Assembly: GCA_048268885.1 (NCBI GenBank)
Contig: JBLWUP010000031.1
Location: 1 to 64,000, forward strand
Source of the DNA: Pelagibius sp048268885
Lineage (GTDB): Bacteria > Pseudomonadota > Alphaproteobacteria > Kiloniellales > Kiloniellaceae
Length of the DNA stretch: 64,000 bases
Reading direction: 5' to 3'
In this document: positions 46,199 to 56,474 of the stretch, piece by piece
Layout: each line of letters starts with the position of its first letter
Position numbering within the stretch: the stretch's first letter is position 1
Notes under the pieces: model-generated
Told to the model about the DNA's origin: nothing
Databases searched by the model: none
What the model saw: the letters and a program-made list of their open reading frames with translations, nothing else
Program-made: the position numbers and the translations under genes

Positions 46199-47339
46199 TA
46201 GGGGCATGAGCGAATTCGGTCTCGGCTACGAAATTCAGGCGACGGACGGCGCCGCGCGGCGCGGCCGCCTCACCACCGCGCACGGCGTGGTGAACACGCC
46301 TGCCTTCATGACCGTGGGCACCGCCGGCACGGTGAAGGGCCTGACGGTGGATCAGGTGAAGGACAGCGGTGCGGAGATCATCCTCGGCAACACCTACCAC
46401 CTGATGCTGCGCCCCGGCGCCGAGCGCGTCGCGGCCCTGGGCGGCCTGCACAAGTTCATGAACTGGCCGGGACCGATCCTGACGGACTCCGGCGGCTTCC
46501 AGGTCATGTCGCTGGAAGACCTGCGCAAGATCACCGAGGAAGGCGTTACCTTCCGCTCCCACCTGGACGGCACGCCGCACAACCTGACGCCCGAACGCGC
46601 CATGGAAATCCAGGAACTGCTCGACGCCGACGTCACCATGGTGCTGGACGAGTGCACGCCCTTCCCGGCGACCGAAACGGTGGCGCGCGAATCCATGGAA
46701 CGCTCCATGCGCTGGGCGGCGCGCTGCAAGGAGGCCTTTACCAAGCGTCCCGGCTATGGCCTGTTCGGCATCGTCCAGGGCAGCGTCTATCCGGAGCTGC
46801 GCCAGCGTTCGGCGGACGCGCTGAAGGAAATCGGCTTCGACGGCTATGCGGTCGGCGGGCTGGCCGTCGGCGAAGGCCAGGAAGCGATGTTCGAGGTGCT
46901 AAACGCGACCGTGCCGCATCTGCCGGTTGAGCGGCCGCGCTACCTCATGGGGGTCGGCAAGCCCGCCGACATCGTCGGCGCGGTCAAGCGCGGCATCGAC
47001 ATGTTCGACTGCGTGCTGCCGACGCGCAGCGGGCGGACTGGCCAGGCCTTCACCCGGCGCGCGGCCCTGAACCTGATGAACGCCCGCCACCGCGAAGATC
47101 CGCGCGCCCTGGACCCCGACTGCCCCTGCCCGACCTGCGCCGACTACAGCCGCGCCTACCTGCATCATCTCTTCAAGGCCAAGGAGATGCTTGGACCGAT
47201 CCTGCTGACCCGTCACAATCTGCATTACTATCAGCAGATCATGGCCGGTCTGCGCGAGGCCATCGAGGACGGCCGCCTGGAGGACTTCATTGCCGCGTTC
47301 GAGCGACAAGCCGCAGAGGGCGACATCCCCACGATCTGA
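46191..47339 (+). CDS. tgt: tRNA-guanine transglycosylase
   Basis: A 382-aa enzyme that swaps guanine-34 of tRNA for preQ1. Catalytic Asp in LTDSGGFQVMSL, second Asp region FDCVLPTRSGRTGQAF, and zinc ligands CPCPTC with the HNLHYY segment. ATG 46191 has GGAGG ~8 bases upstream; ATG 46206 is an alternative. The stop codon lies in a 15-bp tandem duplication. Confidence 0.96.
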   Translation: MSSRGMSEFGLGYEIQATDGAARRGRLTTAHGVVNTPAFMTVGTAGTVKGLTVDQVKDSGAEIILGNTYHLMLRPGAERVAALGGLHKFMNWPGPILTDSGGFQVMSLEDLRKITEEGVTFRSHLDGTPHNLTPERAMEIQELLDADVTMVLDECTPFPATETVARESMERSMRWAARCKEAFTKRPGYGLFGIVQGSVYPELRQRSADALKEIGFDGYAVGGLAVGEGQEAMFEVLNATVPHLPVERPRYLMGVGKPADIVGAVKRGIDMFDCVLPTRSGRTGQAFTRRAALNLMNARHREDPRALDPDCPCPTCADYSRAYLHHLFKAKEMLGPILLTRHNLHYYQQIMAGLREAIEDGRLEDFIAAFERQAAEGDIPTI

Positions 47340-47357
47340 GGGCCCACGATCTGAGGG
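47328..47357. repeat. Perfect 15-bp tandem duplication over the tgt stop codon
   Basis: CCCACGATCTGAGGG at 47328-47342 is repeated at 47343-47357. The stop codon of tgt lies in the first copy. Being a multiple of three, the duplicated block is open in the queG frame (SEGPR repeated). Confidence 0.9.
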
Positions 47358-47373
47358 CCCCCGCTCTGACGAC

Positions 47374-48486
47374 GTGAGAGCGCAGATCCGCGAGAAGGCT
47401 CTGGCGCTCGGCTTCGATGCCGTCGGCTTCGCGCCCGCCGAGGTCGCCGCCGCGGCACGCGAGGAATTCCACGCCTTCCTCGCCCAGGGCTGCCACGGCG
47501 ACATGGACTGGCTGGCGCGCAACGCGGAGCGCCGCGCCGACCCGCAGACCCTCTGGCCGGCGGCCCGCAGCGTCATCGTGCTGGGCCAGAACTACGGCCC
47601 CACGAGCGACCCCCTGGCGCTGCTGGAAAGCAAGGACCGCGCGTCCATTTCGGTCTACGCCCGCAACGCCGACTACCACGACCTCATCAAGAAGCGGCTG
47701 AAGGCCTTGGCGCGCTGGATGCACGAAGACCTGGCGGCGGACGTGAAGGTCTTCGTCGACACCGCGCCGGTGATGGAAAAGCCCCTGGCGCAGGCCGCCG
47801 GGCTCGGCTGGCAGGGCAAGCACAGCAACCTGGTGTCGCTGGAGCTCGGCTCCTGGCTGTTCCTGGGGGAGGTTTTCACCGACCTGGAGCTCGCGCCCGA
47901 CAGGCCGGAAGAAGACCACTGCGGCTCCTGCCGGCGCTGCCTCGACGTCTGCCCGACCGACGCCTTTCTCGGCCCCTACCGCCTGGATGCCCGGCGCTGC
48001 ATCTCCTACCTGACCATCGAGCACAAGGGACACATCGCGCGGGAGTTCCGCGCGGCGATGGGCAACCGCATCTACGGCTGCGACGACTGTCTGGCGGTCT
48101 GTCCGTGGAACAAGTTCGCCCGGCGCACCACGGAGCCGGCCTTCCTGCCGCGCGCCGAATTGAGCGCGCCGCGCCTGGCCGACCTGCTGCAACTGGACGA
48201 CGCCACCTTCCGCCGGGTCTTCGCCGGCTCGCCGATCAAGCGCATCGGCCGCGACCGCTTCCTGCGCAACGTGCTGATCGCCGCCGGCAACAGCGGCGAC
48301 CCTAGTCTGGCGCCGCGCGCCAAGGCATTGCTCGACGATCCCTCGCCCGTGGTGCGCGCCATGGCGGTCTGGGCTCTGGGGCAACTGCTGGCGCTGCAGG
48401 CTTTCAAGGAACTGAAAGGCCGGCGCGTCATAAAAGAGGACGACGCGGCTGTCGTCCTTGAGTGGGAAAACGCGGTAACACCGTGA
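47374..48486 (+). CDS. queG: Epoxyqueuosine reductase
   Basis: A 370-aa cobalamin/iron-sulfur enzyme that performs the last step of queuosine synthesis. Two [4Fe-4S] motifs: HCGSCRRCLDVCP...RRC and YGCDDCLAVCP...; C-terminal HEAT-like helices bind tRNA. The frame stays open to a TTG at 47290, but the GTG at 47374 gives the usual N-terminus (RAQIREKALALGFDAVGFA). It has no strong ribosome site, so translation coupled to tgt is likely. Confidence 0.92.
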   Translation: MRAQIREKALALGFDAVGFAPAEVAAAAREEFHAFLAQGCHGDMDWLARNAERRADPQTLWPAARSVIVLGQNYGPTSDPLALLESKDRASISVYARNADYHDLIKKRLKALARWMHEDLAADVKVFVDTAPVMEKPLAQAAGLGWQGKHSNLVSLELGSWLFLGEVFTDLELAPDRPEEDHCGSCRRCLDVCPTDAFLGPYRLDARRCISYLTIEHKGHIAREFRAAMGNRIYGCDDCLAVCPWNKFARRTTEPAFLPRAELSAPRLADLLQLDDATFRRVFAGSPIKRIGRDRFLRNVLIAAGNSGDPSLAPRAKALLDDPSPVVRAMAVWALGQLLALQAFKELKGRRVIKEDDAAVVLEWENAVTP

Positions 48487-48516
48487 CCTCGGGAAGGTCC
48501 GGGACCAGGAGACACT

Positions 48517-48930
48517 ATGATCGACACCTTCAATCCACCCGACGTCTGGGCGCCCTTCGGCACCTTTTCCATGGGTGTCGTTCAGGGCGAAGGGCAGATC
48601 GTCTATCTGAAAGGCCAGGTCGCCCTCGACGTCGAAGGACAGATCGTCGGGCGCGGCAGCATGGCGGCGCAGGTGCAGCAGGTGCTGGAGAACCTGCAGA
48701 AGGTGCTGGACCATGTCGGCGGCACGATGGGAGATATCGTGTCGCTCACCCAGTTCGTGACCGATATCGAAGCCTTCATGGCGGCAGGCGCGGTGCGGCA
48801 GAGGTTCTTCGAGGCACCCTTCCCCGTCACGACCACCATCGAGGTCGCGCGCCTTTACGACCCCGACCTCCTGGTCGAGATCACTGCGATCGCCGAGATC
48901 CCGCGGGAGCGCTTCCGCCGGCCGGCCTAG
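48517..48930 (+). CDS. Rid-family (YjgF/YER057c/UK114) protein lacking the deaminase arginine
   Basis: A 137-aa trimer-forming Rid-family protein. Most of the family pattern is kept (QVQQVLENLQKVLDHVGGTMGDIVSLTQFVTDI, FFEAPFP, TIEVARLYDPDLLVEITAIA). In E. coli RidA the catalytic Arg105 is in PARSCVEV; here the same place reads PVTTTIEV, so the arginine is a threonine. Archetypal imine deaminase activity is therefore unlikely; some Rid subgroups lack this residue. AGGAG precedes ATG 48517. Its TAG shares CTAG with the convergent lipoprotein gene. Confidence 0.85.
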   Translation: MIDTFNPPDVWAPFGTFSMGVVQGEGQIVYLKGQVALDVEGQIVGRGSMAAQVQQVLENLQKVLDHVGGTMGDIVSLTQFVTDIEAFMAAGAVRQRFFEAPFPVTTTIEVARLYDPDLLVEITAIAEIPRERFRRPA

Positions 48931-49277
48931 AGCGGTCGCTTGGCCTTGTCCGGGGGATAGCAGATATAGTTGATGCGATGCGGCTGGCTGAGCGAGCAGC
49001 CGTTCCAGAAGACGTCCTCATCCTTCTGCACCACGCGGCCGCCGTCGCAGCGGTAGATCGCCTCCGCCTCGACGTCCGCCGGCTCGTTGAACGCCGGGCT
49101 GTAGCAGATGCCGATGGCGCGCGGCTGCAGACGCGGCAGCATGTCGGCGCCTTCCGCCGTCGCCGCTTCCGTCGCGGCATCGGAGCCTTCGACCTGGAAG
49201 GGTGCCATCGCGCAGCCGGCCAAGGCGGCCGTGGCACAAATCACCAGCAATAGGCCGGCCGGCGAACGAAAGGTCAT
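48927..49277 (-). CDS. Small Cys-rich lipoprotein, unknown function
   Basis: A 116-aa lipoprotein with lipobox LAGC (Cys about residue 22), an acidic Ala-rich linker, and a C-terminal domain with four Cys (GICYSPA, YRCDGG, WNGCSL, YICYPP) that could form two disulfides in the periplasm. I do not recognise the family. Its stop codon overlaps that of the convergent Rid gene on the palindrome CTAG (48927-48930). Confidence 0.7.
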   Translation of the reverse strand: MTFRSPAGLLLVICATAALAGCAMAPFQVEGSDAATEAATAEGADMLPRLQPRAIGICYSPAFNEPADVEAEAIYRCDGGRVVQKDEDVFWNGCSLSQPHRINYICYPPDKAKRPL

Positions 49278-49585
49278 AGGCGACTCCCCCTAAAAGGCCC
49301 CGAAAAATACGGCGCCTCTTGATACGGCAGATGCGCCGCCCCTGTCACCCTTCTCGGTCCCCCGTCTGAAGTCTCGCGCCTGAAGTCTCCCGTCAGAGGC
49401 CTTCCCGGTCATGCCGGACCATGGCGGGCCGGACCATGGCGGGCTTCACGCAAATCCTATTTAACATTTATTTTATGTGATCACTTTTATTTTTACATCT
49501 TTATCTGGACAAATATGCTGTTTCAACCTAACTTTATCGTGGAATGAGGCTGGGCAGCAGCTTCGCCAAACCAGGAAGGTGTCAC
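49278..49585 (+). promoter_or_regulatory. Intergenic region with AT-rich control segment before cysG
   Basis: The left part has two perfect tandem duplications: CTGAAGTCTC units of 14 bp at 49366-49393, and CCGGACCATGGCGGG at 49414-49428 and 49429-49443. The right part (about 49445-49545) is strikingly AT-rich for this genome, with runs such as TTTAACATTTATTTTATG and a TGATCA palindrome, and should hold the promoter and regulator sites of the sulfur-assimilation operon. No gene is seen. Confidence 0.5.
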
Positions 49586-51013
49586 ATGCGGTATTTTCCG
49601 GCCTTTCATGACCTCTCGGCCCGCCCCACCCTGGTGGTCGGCGGCGGCGAGCTGGCCGCCCGCAAGCTGCGCCTGCTGCTGAAGGCCGGCGCGCAGGCTG
49701 TCGTGGTGGCGCCCGCCGTCTGCCCGGAAATCGCCGATCTGGCGCACCAGGACGCGATTACCTGGCATGCCCGCCCCTTCAAGGCGCAGGACGCCGTGGG
49801 CAGCGCCCTGGTCATCGGCGCGACCGGACGGCGCCCGGTCGACGAAGCCGTCTCCGCCGCGGCCCAGGCCGCCGGCGTGCCGGTCAATGTGGTCGACCGG
49901 CCCGACCTCTCCAGCTTCATCACCCCCGCCATCATCGACCGTGACCCGCTGGTCATCGGCATCTCCAGCGGCGGCGACGCACCGATCCTGGCGCGCCAGA
50001 TCCGCGCCCGCCTGGAATCCCTGCTGCCGGCCAACCTGGGCCGCCTCGCCCGCTTCGCCGGCACTTTTCGCGGCGCGGGCGCCGCGCAGATCCGCGCCGG
50101 CGCCCAGCGCCGCCGCTTCTGGGAGCGCTTCTTCAGCGGCCCGGTCGCCGACAAGGTGCTGGCCGGCGACGAAACCACCGCCCGCGAAGCCATGCTCGGC
50201 CTCATCAACGGCCGCGACGCCCAGGTTTCCGAGGCAGGTTCCGTCGCCATCGTCGGCGCCGGCCCGGGCGATCCGGACCTCATGACCTTCAAGGCGCTGC
50301 GCCGCCTGCAGGAGGCCGACGTGGTGCTGTACGACAAGCTGGTCGGCCCGGAGATCGTCGACTACGCGCGCCGCGACGCCGAGCGCATCTACGTCGGCAA
50401 GACCAAGGCCAACCATTCCAAGACCCAGGACGAGATCAACGCCCTCATGGCCGAGCACGCCCTGGCCGGCAGGCGGGTGGTGCGCCTGAAGGGCGGCGAC
50501 CCCTTCATCTTCGGGCGCGGCGGCGAGGAGATGGACTACCTGCAGGCACGCGGCGTCACCGTCGAGGTCGTCCCCGGCGTGACGGCTGCCGCCGGCTGCG
50601 CCGCGGCGGCGGGCATTCCTCTGACCCTGCGCGGCACCGCCCTGGCGGTCACCTTTCTGACCGGCCATGCCCGCGACGGCGAGCCCGACCTGGATTGGGC
50701 CAGCCTCGCCTCGGGCAAGCAGACCCTCGCCGTCTACATGGGCGTTTCCACCGCCGGCACGGTGGCCGAACGCCTGATCGAACACGGTCTCGCCGCCGGC
50801 ACGCCGGTGGCGGTCATCGAGAACGGCACCCGCCCGGAGCAGCGCGTGATCACCGCGCGCCTGGAAGAGCTGGCCGGACGGCTCGACGCGGAAGGGATCG
50901 ACGGCCCCGCCCTCATCATCATCGGCGAGGTCGCGCGTCAGGCCCTCGAAACGGATTTCACTGCCGAGTTGCAGAACACCGCTGCGGCCCTGCCGCAGGC
51001 GCTTGCTGTTTGA
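49586..51013 (+). CDS. cysG: Siroheme synthase, trifunctional
   Basis: A 475-aa enzyme with an N-terminal precorrin-2 dehydrogenase/ferrochelatase domain (TLVVGGGELAARKLRLLLKAGAQ, residues ~1-210) and a C-terminal uroporphyrinogen-III methyltransferase domain (VAIVGAGPGDPDLMTFKALRRLQEADVVLYD; VVRLKGGDPFIFGRGGEE; VVPGVTAAAGCAAAAGIPLT). It makes siroheme, the cofactor of CysI downstream. AGGAAGG precedes ATG 49586. First gene of the operon. Confidence 0.95.
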   Translation: MRYFPAFHDLSARPTLVVGGGELAARKLRLLLKAGAQAVVVAPAVCPEIADLAHQDAITWHARPFKAQDAVGSALVIGATGRRPVDEAVSAAAQAAGVPVNVVDRPDLSSFITPAIIDRDPLVIGISSGGDAPILARQIRARLESLLPANLGRLARFAGTFRGAGAAQIRAGAQRRRFWERFFSGPVADKVLAGDETTAREAMLGLINGRDAQVSEAGSVAIVGAGPGDPDLMTFKALRRLQEADVVLYDKLVGPEIVDYARRDAERIYVGKTKANHSKTQDEINALMAEHALAGRRVVRLKGGDPFIFGRGGEEMDYLQARGVTVEVVPGVTAAAGCAAAAGIPLTLRGTALAVTFLTGHARDGEPDLDWASLASGKQTLAVYMGVSTAGTVAERLIEHGLAAGTPVAVIENGTRPEQRVITARLEELAGRLDAEGIDGPALIIIGEVARQALETDFTAELQNTAAALPQALAV

Positions 51014-51028
51014 AGAAAGAACCGCCGC

Positions 51029-51355
51029 ATGACCAAGAAAAACGACAGCCTGAAGATCGTCACCGCCAATCGCCTGCGCGAAGGCGATGTCGTCTACCTG
51101 ACCGATACGGGCAGGTGGTCGCTGCATCTGAACGAAAGCCGCGCGACCCGCGACCCCGCGCAGATCGAGGCCATGCTGGCCCAGGCCGCCGAGGCGGTCG
51201 ACGCGCGCCAGGTCGTCGGCCCCTACGAGATGGAGGTCGTCGAAGTCGACGGCATCCTGCAGCCGCTCTCCGCCCGCGAGATCATTCGCGCCGCCGGCCC
51301 CACGGTGCGCGCCGATTACCGTGACGGCGACGCCCCGCGCAGCCGGGCCGCCTGA
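51029..51355 (+). CDS. DUF2849 domain protein
   Basis: A 108-aa protein (KIVTANRLREGDVVYLTDTGRWSLHL...). This small family typically sits between cysG and the sulfite/nitrite reductase gene in alphaproteobacteria, as here. Its role is not known; association with siroheme or with the reductase is a contextual guess. It starts 16 bases after cysG and ends 16 bases before cysI. Confidence 0.75.
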   Translation: MTKKNDSLKIVTANRLREGDVVYLTDTGRWSLHLNESRATRDPAQIEAMLAQAAEAVDARQVVGPYEMEVVEVDGILQPLSAREIIRAAGPTVRADYRDGDAPRSRAA

Positions 51356-51370
51356 AAGGATCGTTGAGTC

Positions 51371-53012
<1,642 letters not shown>

Positions 53013-53026
<14 letters not shown>

Positions 53027-53513
53027 GAACGGCGAGATCGTGACCGACGACTGGGTGACACTGGACCCGGAAGCGGCCCCGACGCCGGAATGCAAGGTTA
53101 TCGTGACCCTGGAGCAGTGGCTGGCGCAGCGCGAGCGCCTGCGCGGCCACAACGGCCGCCTCGGGCTGCGCCTGCGGAGCGACCAGTCACCGGCCGAAAT
53201 CGCCGACGACCTGGCGCACTTCGATCTCATCGCGCTGGAGTTCCCGCGCTTCGGCGACGGCCGCGCCTATTCCGCCGCGCGCCTGCTGCGCGAACGCCAC
53301 GGTTTCACCGGCGAACTGCGCGCCGTCGGCAACGTGCTGCGCGACCAGTTGTTCTTCATGTTGCGCTGCGGTTTCGATGCCTTCGACATCGCCGACGCAA
53401 ACGCCGCCGCGGCCTGGCGGGAAGCGGTCTCGGAGATCTCGGTTCTTTACCAGCCGACCGGTGACGGACGGCGGACCGCGACGGCCCTGCGCCGCGCCGG
53501 CGGCAACGGCTGA
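53013..53513 (+). CDS. DUF934 domain protein
   Basis: A 166-aa protein of the family that accompanies cysI and cysH in alpha- and betaproteobacteria. Sequence LLKNGEIVTDDWVTLD begins it and FPRFGDGRAYSAARLLRERHGFTGELRAVGNVLRDQLFFMLRCGFDAF is the conserved core. Function unproven, presumed tied to sulfite reduction. It starts inside the end of cysI, so the two are coupled. Confidence 0.8.
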
Positions 53514-53534
53514 GCCGAAAGGAACCCGCGCCCC

Positions 53535-54338
53535 ATGACCCCGGTCGCCTCTCCGCAGCACAGGCCGCCCCTGGTGGTTCGTCCGCCGGCCAACCAGGAT
53601 CACGTGCTGCGTCTCAGCGCGCGCGCGCGCCTGCTGGAACTGCGCTACGGCAGCCTCGACAGCCGGGCGGTGCTGGATGCCGCGATCAATGGGATCTTCG
53701 CCGGGCGCATCGCCGTGGTCTCCTCCTTCGGCACCGAGTCCGCGGTGCTGCTGGACTTGGTCGCCCAGGTGAACCGGCACACGCCGGTGATCTTCCTGGA
53801 GACCGGCAAGCACTTCCCGGAGACCCTGGCCTATCGCGACAGCCTGATCGACAAGCTCGGCCTGACCGACGTGCGCAGCGTCGGCCCGGTGGCGGACGAC
53901 CTGGACTGGGCCGACCGCGACGGCACCCTGTGGCGGCGCAATCCCGATCTCTGCTGCCAGCTGCGCAAGGTGCTGCCGCTGGAGCGCGCGCTGTCCGGCT
54001 TCAGCGCCTGGATCAACGGGCGCAAGCGCTTCCAGGGAGGCCTGCGCCAGAGTCTCGGCCTCTTCGAGGCCGCCGAATCGCGCATCAAGGTTAATCCCCT
54101 GGTGACCTGGGACACCGCGGCCCTGGCCCGGGCCTTCGTCGAGCGCGATCTGCCGCGCCACCCCCTGGGCGCCCAGGGCTACCCTTCCGTCGGCTGCGCC
54201 CCCTGCACCTCCAAAGCCGGCGGAGACGGCTCGCGCAGCGGCCGCTGGGCCGGCAGCGGCAAGACCGAGTGCGGCATCCACAAGGCCCCCTGGGCCGCCC
54301 CGGGGAACGCCACGGGGGCCGCCCAGGGCCTGCGCTGA
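53535..54338 (+). CDS. cysH: Adenylyl/phosphoadenylylsulfate reductase
   Basis: A 267-aa thioredoxin-dependent reductase giving sulfite. It has the PP-loop-like VVSSFGTESAVLL, cluster cysteines Cys140-Cys141 and Cys221/Cys224 (DLCC, GCAPC) and catalytic Cys246 (TECGIH). The CC...CxxC set marks the iron-sulfur form, which uses APS (or both APS and PAPS), unlike the cluster-free enterobacterial PAPS enzyme. Last gene of the operon. The C-terminal tail is extended and Ala-rich. Confidence 0.93.
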   Translation: MTPVASPQHRPPLVVRPPANQDHVLRLSARARLLELRYGSLDSRAVLDAAINGIFAGRIAVVSSFGTESAVLLDLVAQVNRHTPVIFLETGKHFPETLAYRDSLIDKLGLTDVRSVGPVADDLDWADRDGTLWRRNPDLCCQLRKVLPLERALSGFSAWINGRKRFQGGLRQSLGLFEAAESRIKVNPLVTWDTAALARAFVERDLPRHPLGAQGYPSVGCAPCTSKAGGDGSRSGRWAGSGKTECGIHKAPWAAPGNATGAAQGLR

Positions 54339-55042
54339 GGGGCTCCCCTTTCCGGGCCCCTTTCCCGGGGCCCTTTCGGGGGTCACTTCCCGGCTGATCC
54401 CTTCCGGCGGGCCCTTTCCGGGTCTCCGTTAACCTTATCCCCGGTCTCGTTGCGGCGACTCGGGCCGCCGCCAATCCCCAAAAAAGCGATTTTTTATGCC
54501 GGGTCCTCGCGGGGCCTGCCGCGTGCCGGCGCGCGCCCCCTCGCGGGGCCTCAGTATTCATTCGCGGGAGTCACCGGGACGCCAAGATTCGACCATGGCG
54601 AGTCTAATAGAAGGCTGATGAATCGCCATCCCGCAGCCGCGAGATACACTGTAATCGAGGCAAGATTTCTTAGGCCGCCGGGCACCAAAACAGAATATTA
54701 CAAAGCAATAGACGCCCCACTATCCAAATATGACCAAGTAAATAATACCATGAAGCAACATTGTTGCTCAGTTTTACCAAATTCTTTTTGAAGATAGATT
54801 GGTTTAATAGTTAATTTCGTCAGCATTTGACGGGAATTTATCTCAAATATAAGACGATTCTTCTTGATATGCCCTGTTAAGATTGTGTAAACCTTTGGGC
54901 GTGGACGAAGCACCTGCTGGGTTGTCAAAGCCAGTGTGGAGTTTCCAAGAACCCGAGAGGGAGGGATCCCGACACAGAAGCGTCGGCCCCGGCACAAACG
55001 AAGGTGCGGTCCACGGAATGTTCACAGGGTATCGGACGTTAG
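54339..55042. other. 704-bp gap with AT-rich core and no recognisable gene
   Basis: The first part is GC-rich with CCTTTCCGGG-like direct and inverted repeats (about 54350-54425) that could terminate the cys operon. From about 54600 to 54900 the sequence becomes very AT-rich. At 54754-54768 a perfect palindrome AGCAAC-ATT-GTTGCT is followed by CAGTTTT. I find no convincing ORF, tRNA or named RNA. A small RNA or the remnant of an insertion are both possible. Confidence 0.5.
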
Positions 55043-55840
55043 ATGAGTCGGATTTCAAATATGCTGGCCGAGTGGCGGCCGCACCGGGAGCGTTGGCTCG
55101 CAAGCGCGCGCCAAGCGGTTGCCGGGGAGCACAACGCCCAGCATGGCCACCATCATGTCTTCGGGATGAAGGCGATCTGTTCCGCGCTGAGCGCGCCGAT
55201 CGCCTGCGTCATCGCCGGGGCGGCGCTGGCCAGCGTCGCCTCCAGCGACCAAGTCGATGACGCCTGGACGCGGGTGACGGCGCAGAGCTTCATCCCGGTC
55301 GACGTGAAGGACATCGATCCCGACCAGTTCTACATTCGCCAGGTCGGCATCAACCAGCTGGACCTGGAAGAGCAGATCGCCAGCAGCTTCACCCCGAACC
55401 CGGGCAAGCTGCGCGAGGAGCTGACCTGTCTGGCCCAGAACGTCTACTTCGAGGCGCGCAGCGAACCGCTGGAAGGCAAGCTGGCGGTCGCCCACGTGGT
55501 GATGAACCGTGTGGCCTCGCGCTACTTCCCCGATACGGTCTGCGGTGTGGTGCAGGACGGCACCGACGAGGTGCTGCACCGCTGCCAGTTCTCCTGGTAC
55601 TGCGACGGCAAGAAGGACGAGATCGGCGACCAGGACGCCTGGGCCGAAGCCACCGAGCTGGCCAGCCAGGTCTACTGGGGCCGTGCCGAGGATCCCTCCG
55701 GCGGCGCCCTGTGGTATCACGCGGATTACGTGAAGCCGGTCTGGCGCAAGGCTTTCGCCAAGGGCCCCACCATCGGCCGTCACATCTTCTACACCCGCAA
55801 GCCGCAGTCGGCCCCGACGCAGATCGCTCAAGGCGGCTGA
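55043..55840 (+). CDS. Cell wall hydrolase, SleB/Hydrolase_2 family
   Basis: A 265-aa murein lytic enzyme candidate. Residues ~1-40 are polar; an uncleaved membrane anchor or signal is at ~45-68 (ICSALSAPIACVIAGAALASVAS). The catalytic domain (~125-250) has the family motif CLAQNVYFEARSEP with the catalytic Glu, then GKLAVAHVVMNRVASRYFPDTVCGVV and a WYHADYVKPVW segment. ATG 55166 just before the anchor is an alternative start. Confidence 0.85.
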   Translation: MSRISNMLAEWRPHRERWLASARQAVAGEHNAQHGHHHVFGMKAICSALSAPIACVIAGAALASVASSDQVDDAWTRVTAQSFIPVDVKDIDPDQFYIRQVGINQLDLEEQIASSFTPNPGKLREELTCLAQNVYFEARSEPLEGKLAVAHVVMNRVASRYFPDTVCGVVQDGTDEVLHRCQFSWYCDGKKDEIGDQDAWAEATELASQVYWGRAEDPSGGALWYHADYVKPVWRKAFAKGPTIGRHIFYTRKPQSAPTQIAQGG

Positions 55841-55896
55841 ACCGGCCCAACCTCGGGGGCACCCTGAAGGTCGCCCTGTGAGGGCCTGCCCGGCGG

Positions 55897-56250
55897 TCAA
55901 CGCCGGCGCTGGTAGCGTCCTGTCAGCAAAGACTCGATGACGTTGTAGGCTTCGTCGGTCAGCGCGACGAAGGCGCCGCCGAGCACGCCGTTCTCGCCCG
56001 GCTCGCGAATGATCTCCACGGCAAAAGTCAGTGTCTCCCCGCGCTCCGGCGTCAGCTCCAAGCGCATGCGGCGGCCGACCCGGAAATCGAAAGGCGAACG
56101 GTTCGTGGCGTCCAGCGCGGCGCCGAAGCCGGCGGCGCTGAGGTCGGTCAGCAGCACCTCGTGCTCGTCCAGGCGCGCGTCGATATGGAGCGGGCGCCGG
56201 CGGTCGCGGCGGCGCTCCTTGCGCGTCACTCTCGTGTTGAGACGGGTCAT
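55897..56250 (-). CDS. PilZ domain protein (c-di-GMP effector candidate)
   Basis: A 117-aa single-domain protein. c-di-GMP-binding motifs are visible: an Arg-rich RRDRRRPLHIDA (RxxxR region, ~residues 14-25) and DLSAAGFGA (the D/NxSxxG motif, ~36-44). Such proteins sense cyclic di-GMP and act on motility or envelope targets. No diguanylate cyclase is nearby. It converges with the cell-wall hydrolase gene. Confidence 0.85.
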   Translation of the reverse strand: MTRLNTRVTRKERRRDRRRPLHIDARLDEHEVLLTDLSAAGFGAALDATNRSPFDFRVGRRMRLELTPERGETLTFAVEIIREPGENGVLGGAFVALTDEAYNVIESLLTGRYQRRR

Positions 56251-56370
56251 CGACTCCTCCGTAGCTTCCTGTCGCGGAGGTTGATCAGTCTAGGTCGTGC
56301 ATCCTGTAGAAACCGTTAGCGCCACTTCAGCCCGCGTTAACCATAACGGCGGCAGCCGGGCCGCGCCACT

Positions 56371-56474
56371 AGAGCAACCCGCGTTCAGGCGGACGCGGAC
56401 AGGTTGCTCTAACCTTTGAAGATAGATCAATTTATCCCCGGTCAGGTGATTCCACCTGACCGGGGATTGATCTA
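56371..56474. repeat. Compound palindromic intergenic element at the end of the quorum-sensing cluster
   Basis: Two palindromes in tandem: AGAGCAACC(...)GGTTGCTCT at 56371-56410, with an inner CGCGT/ACGCG, and a second at 56424-56473 whose core CCCCGGTCAGGTG-ATTC-CACCTGACCGGGG is a perfect 13-bp stem flanked by AGATCAAT and ATTGATCT. The stop of the ligase gene lies in the outer arm. It can act as the terminator of the cluster; its compound form is typical of mobile intergenic repeats. Confidence 0.7.

Noticed and set aside
54698..54997. 99-codon minus-strand ORF in the AT-rich island
   Set aside because: No ribosome-binding site and no recognisable domain; frames of this length arise by chance in AT-rich DNA.
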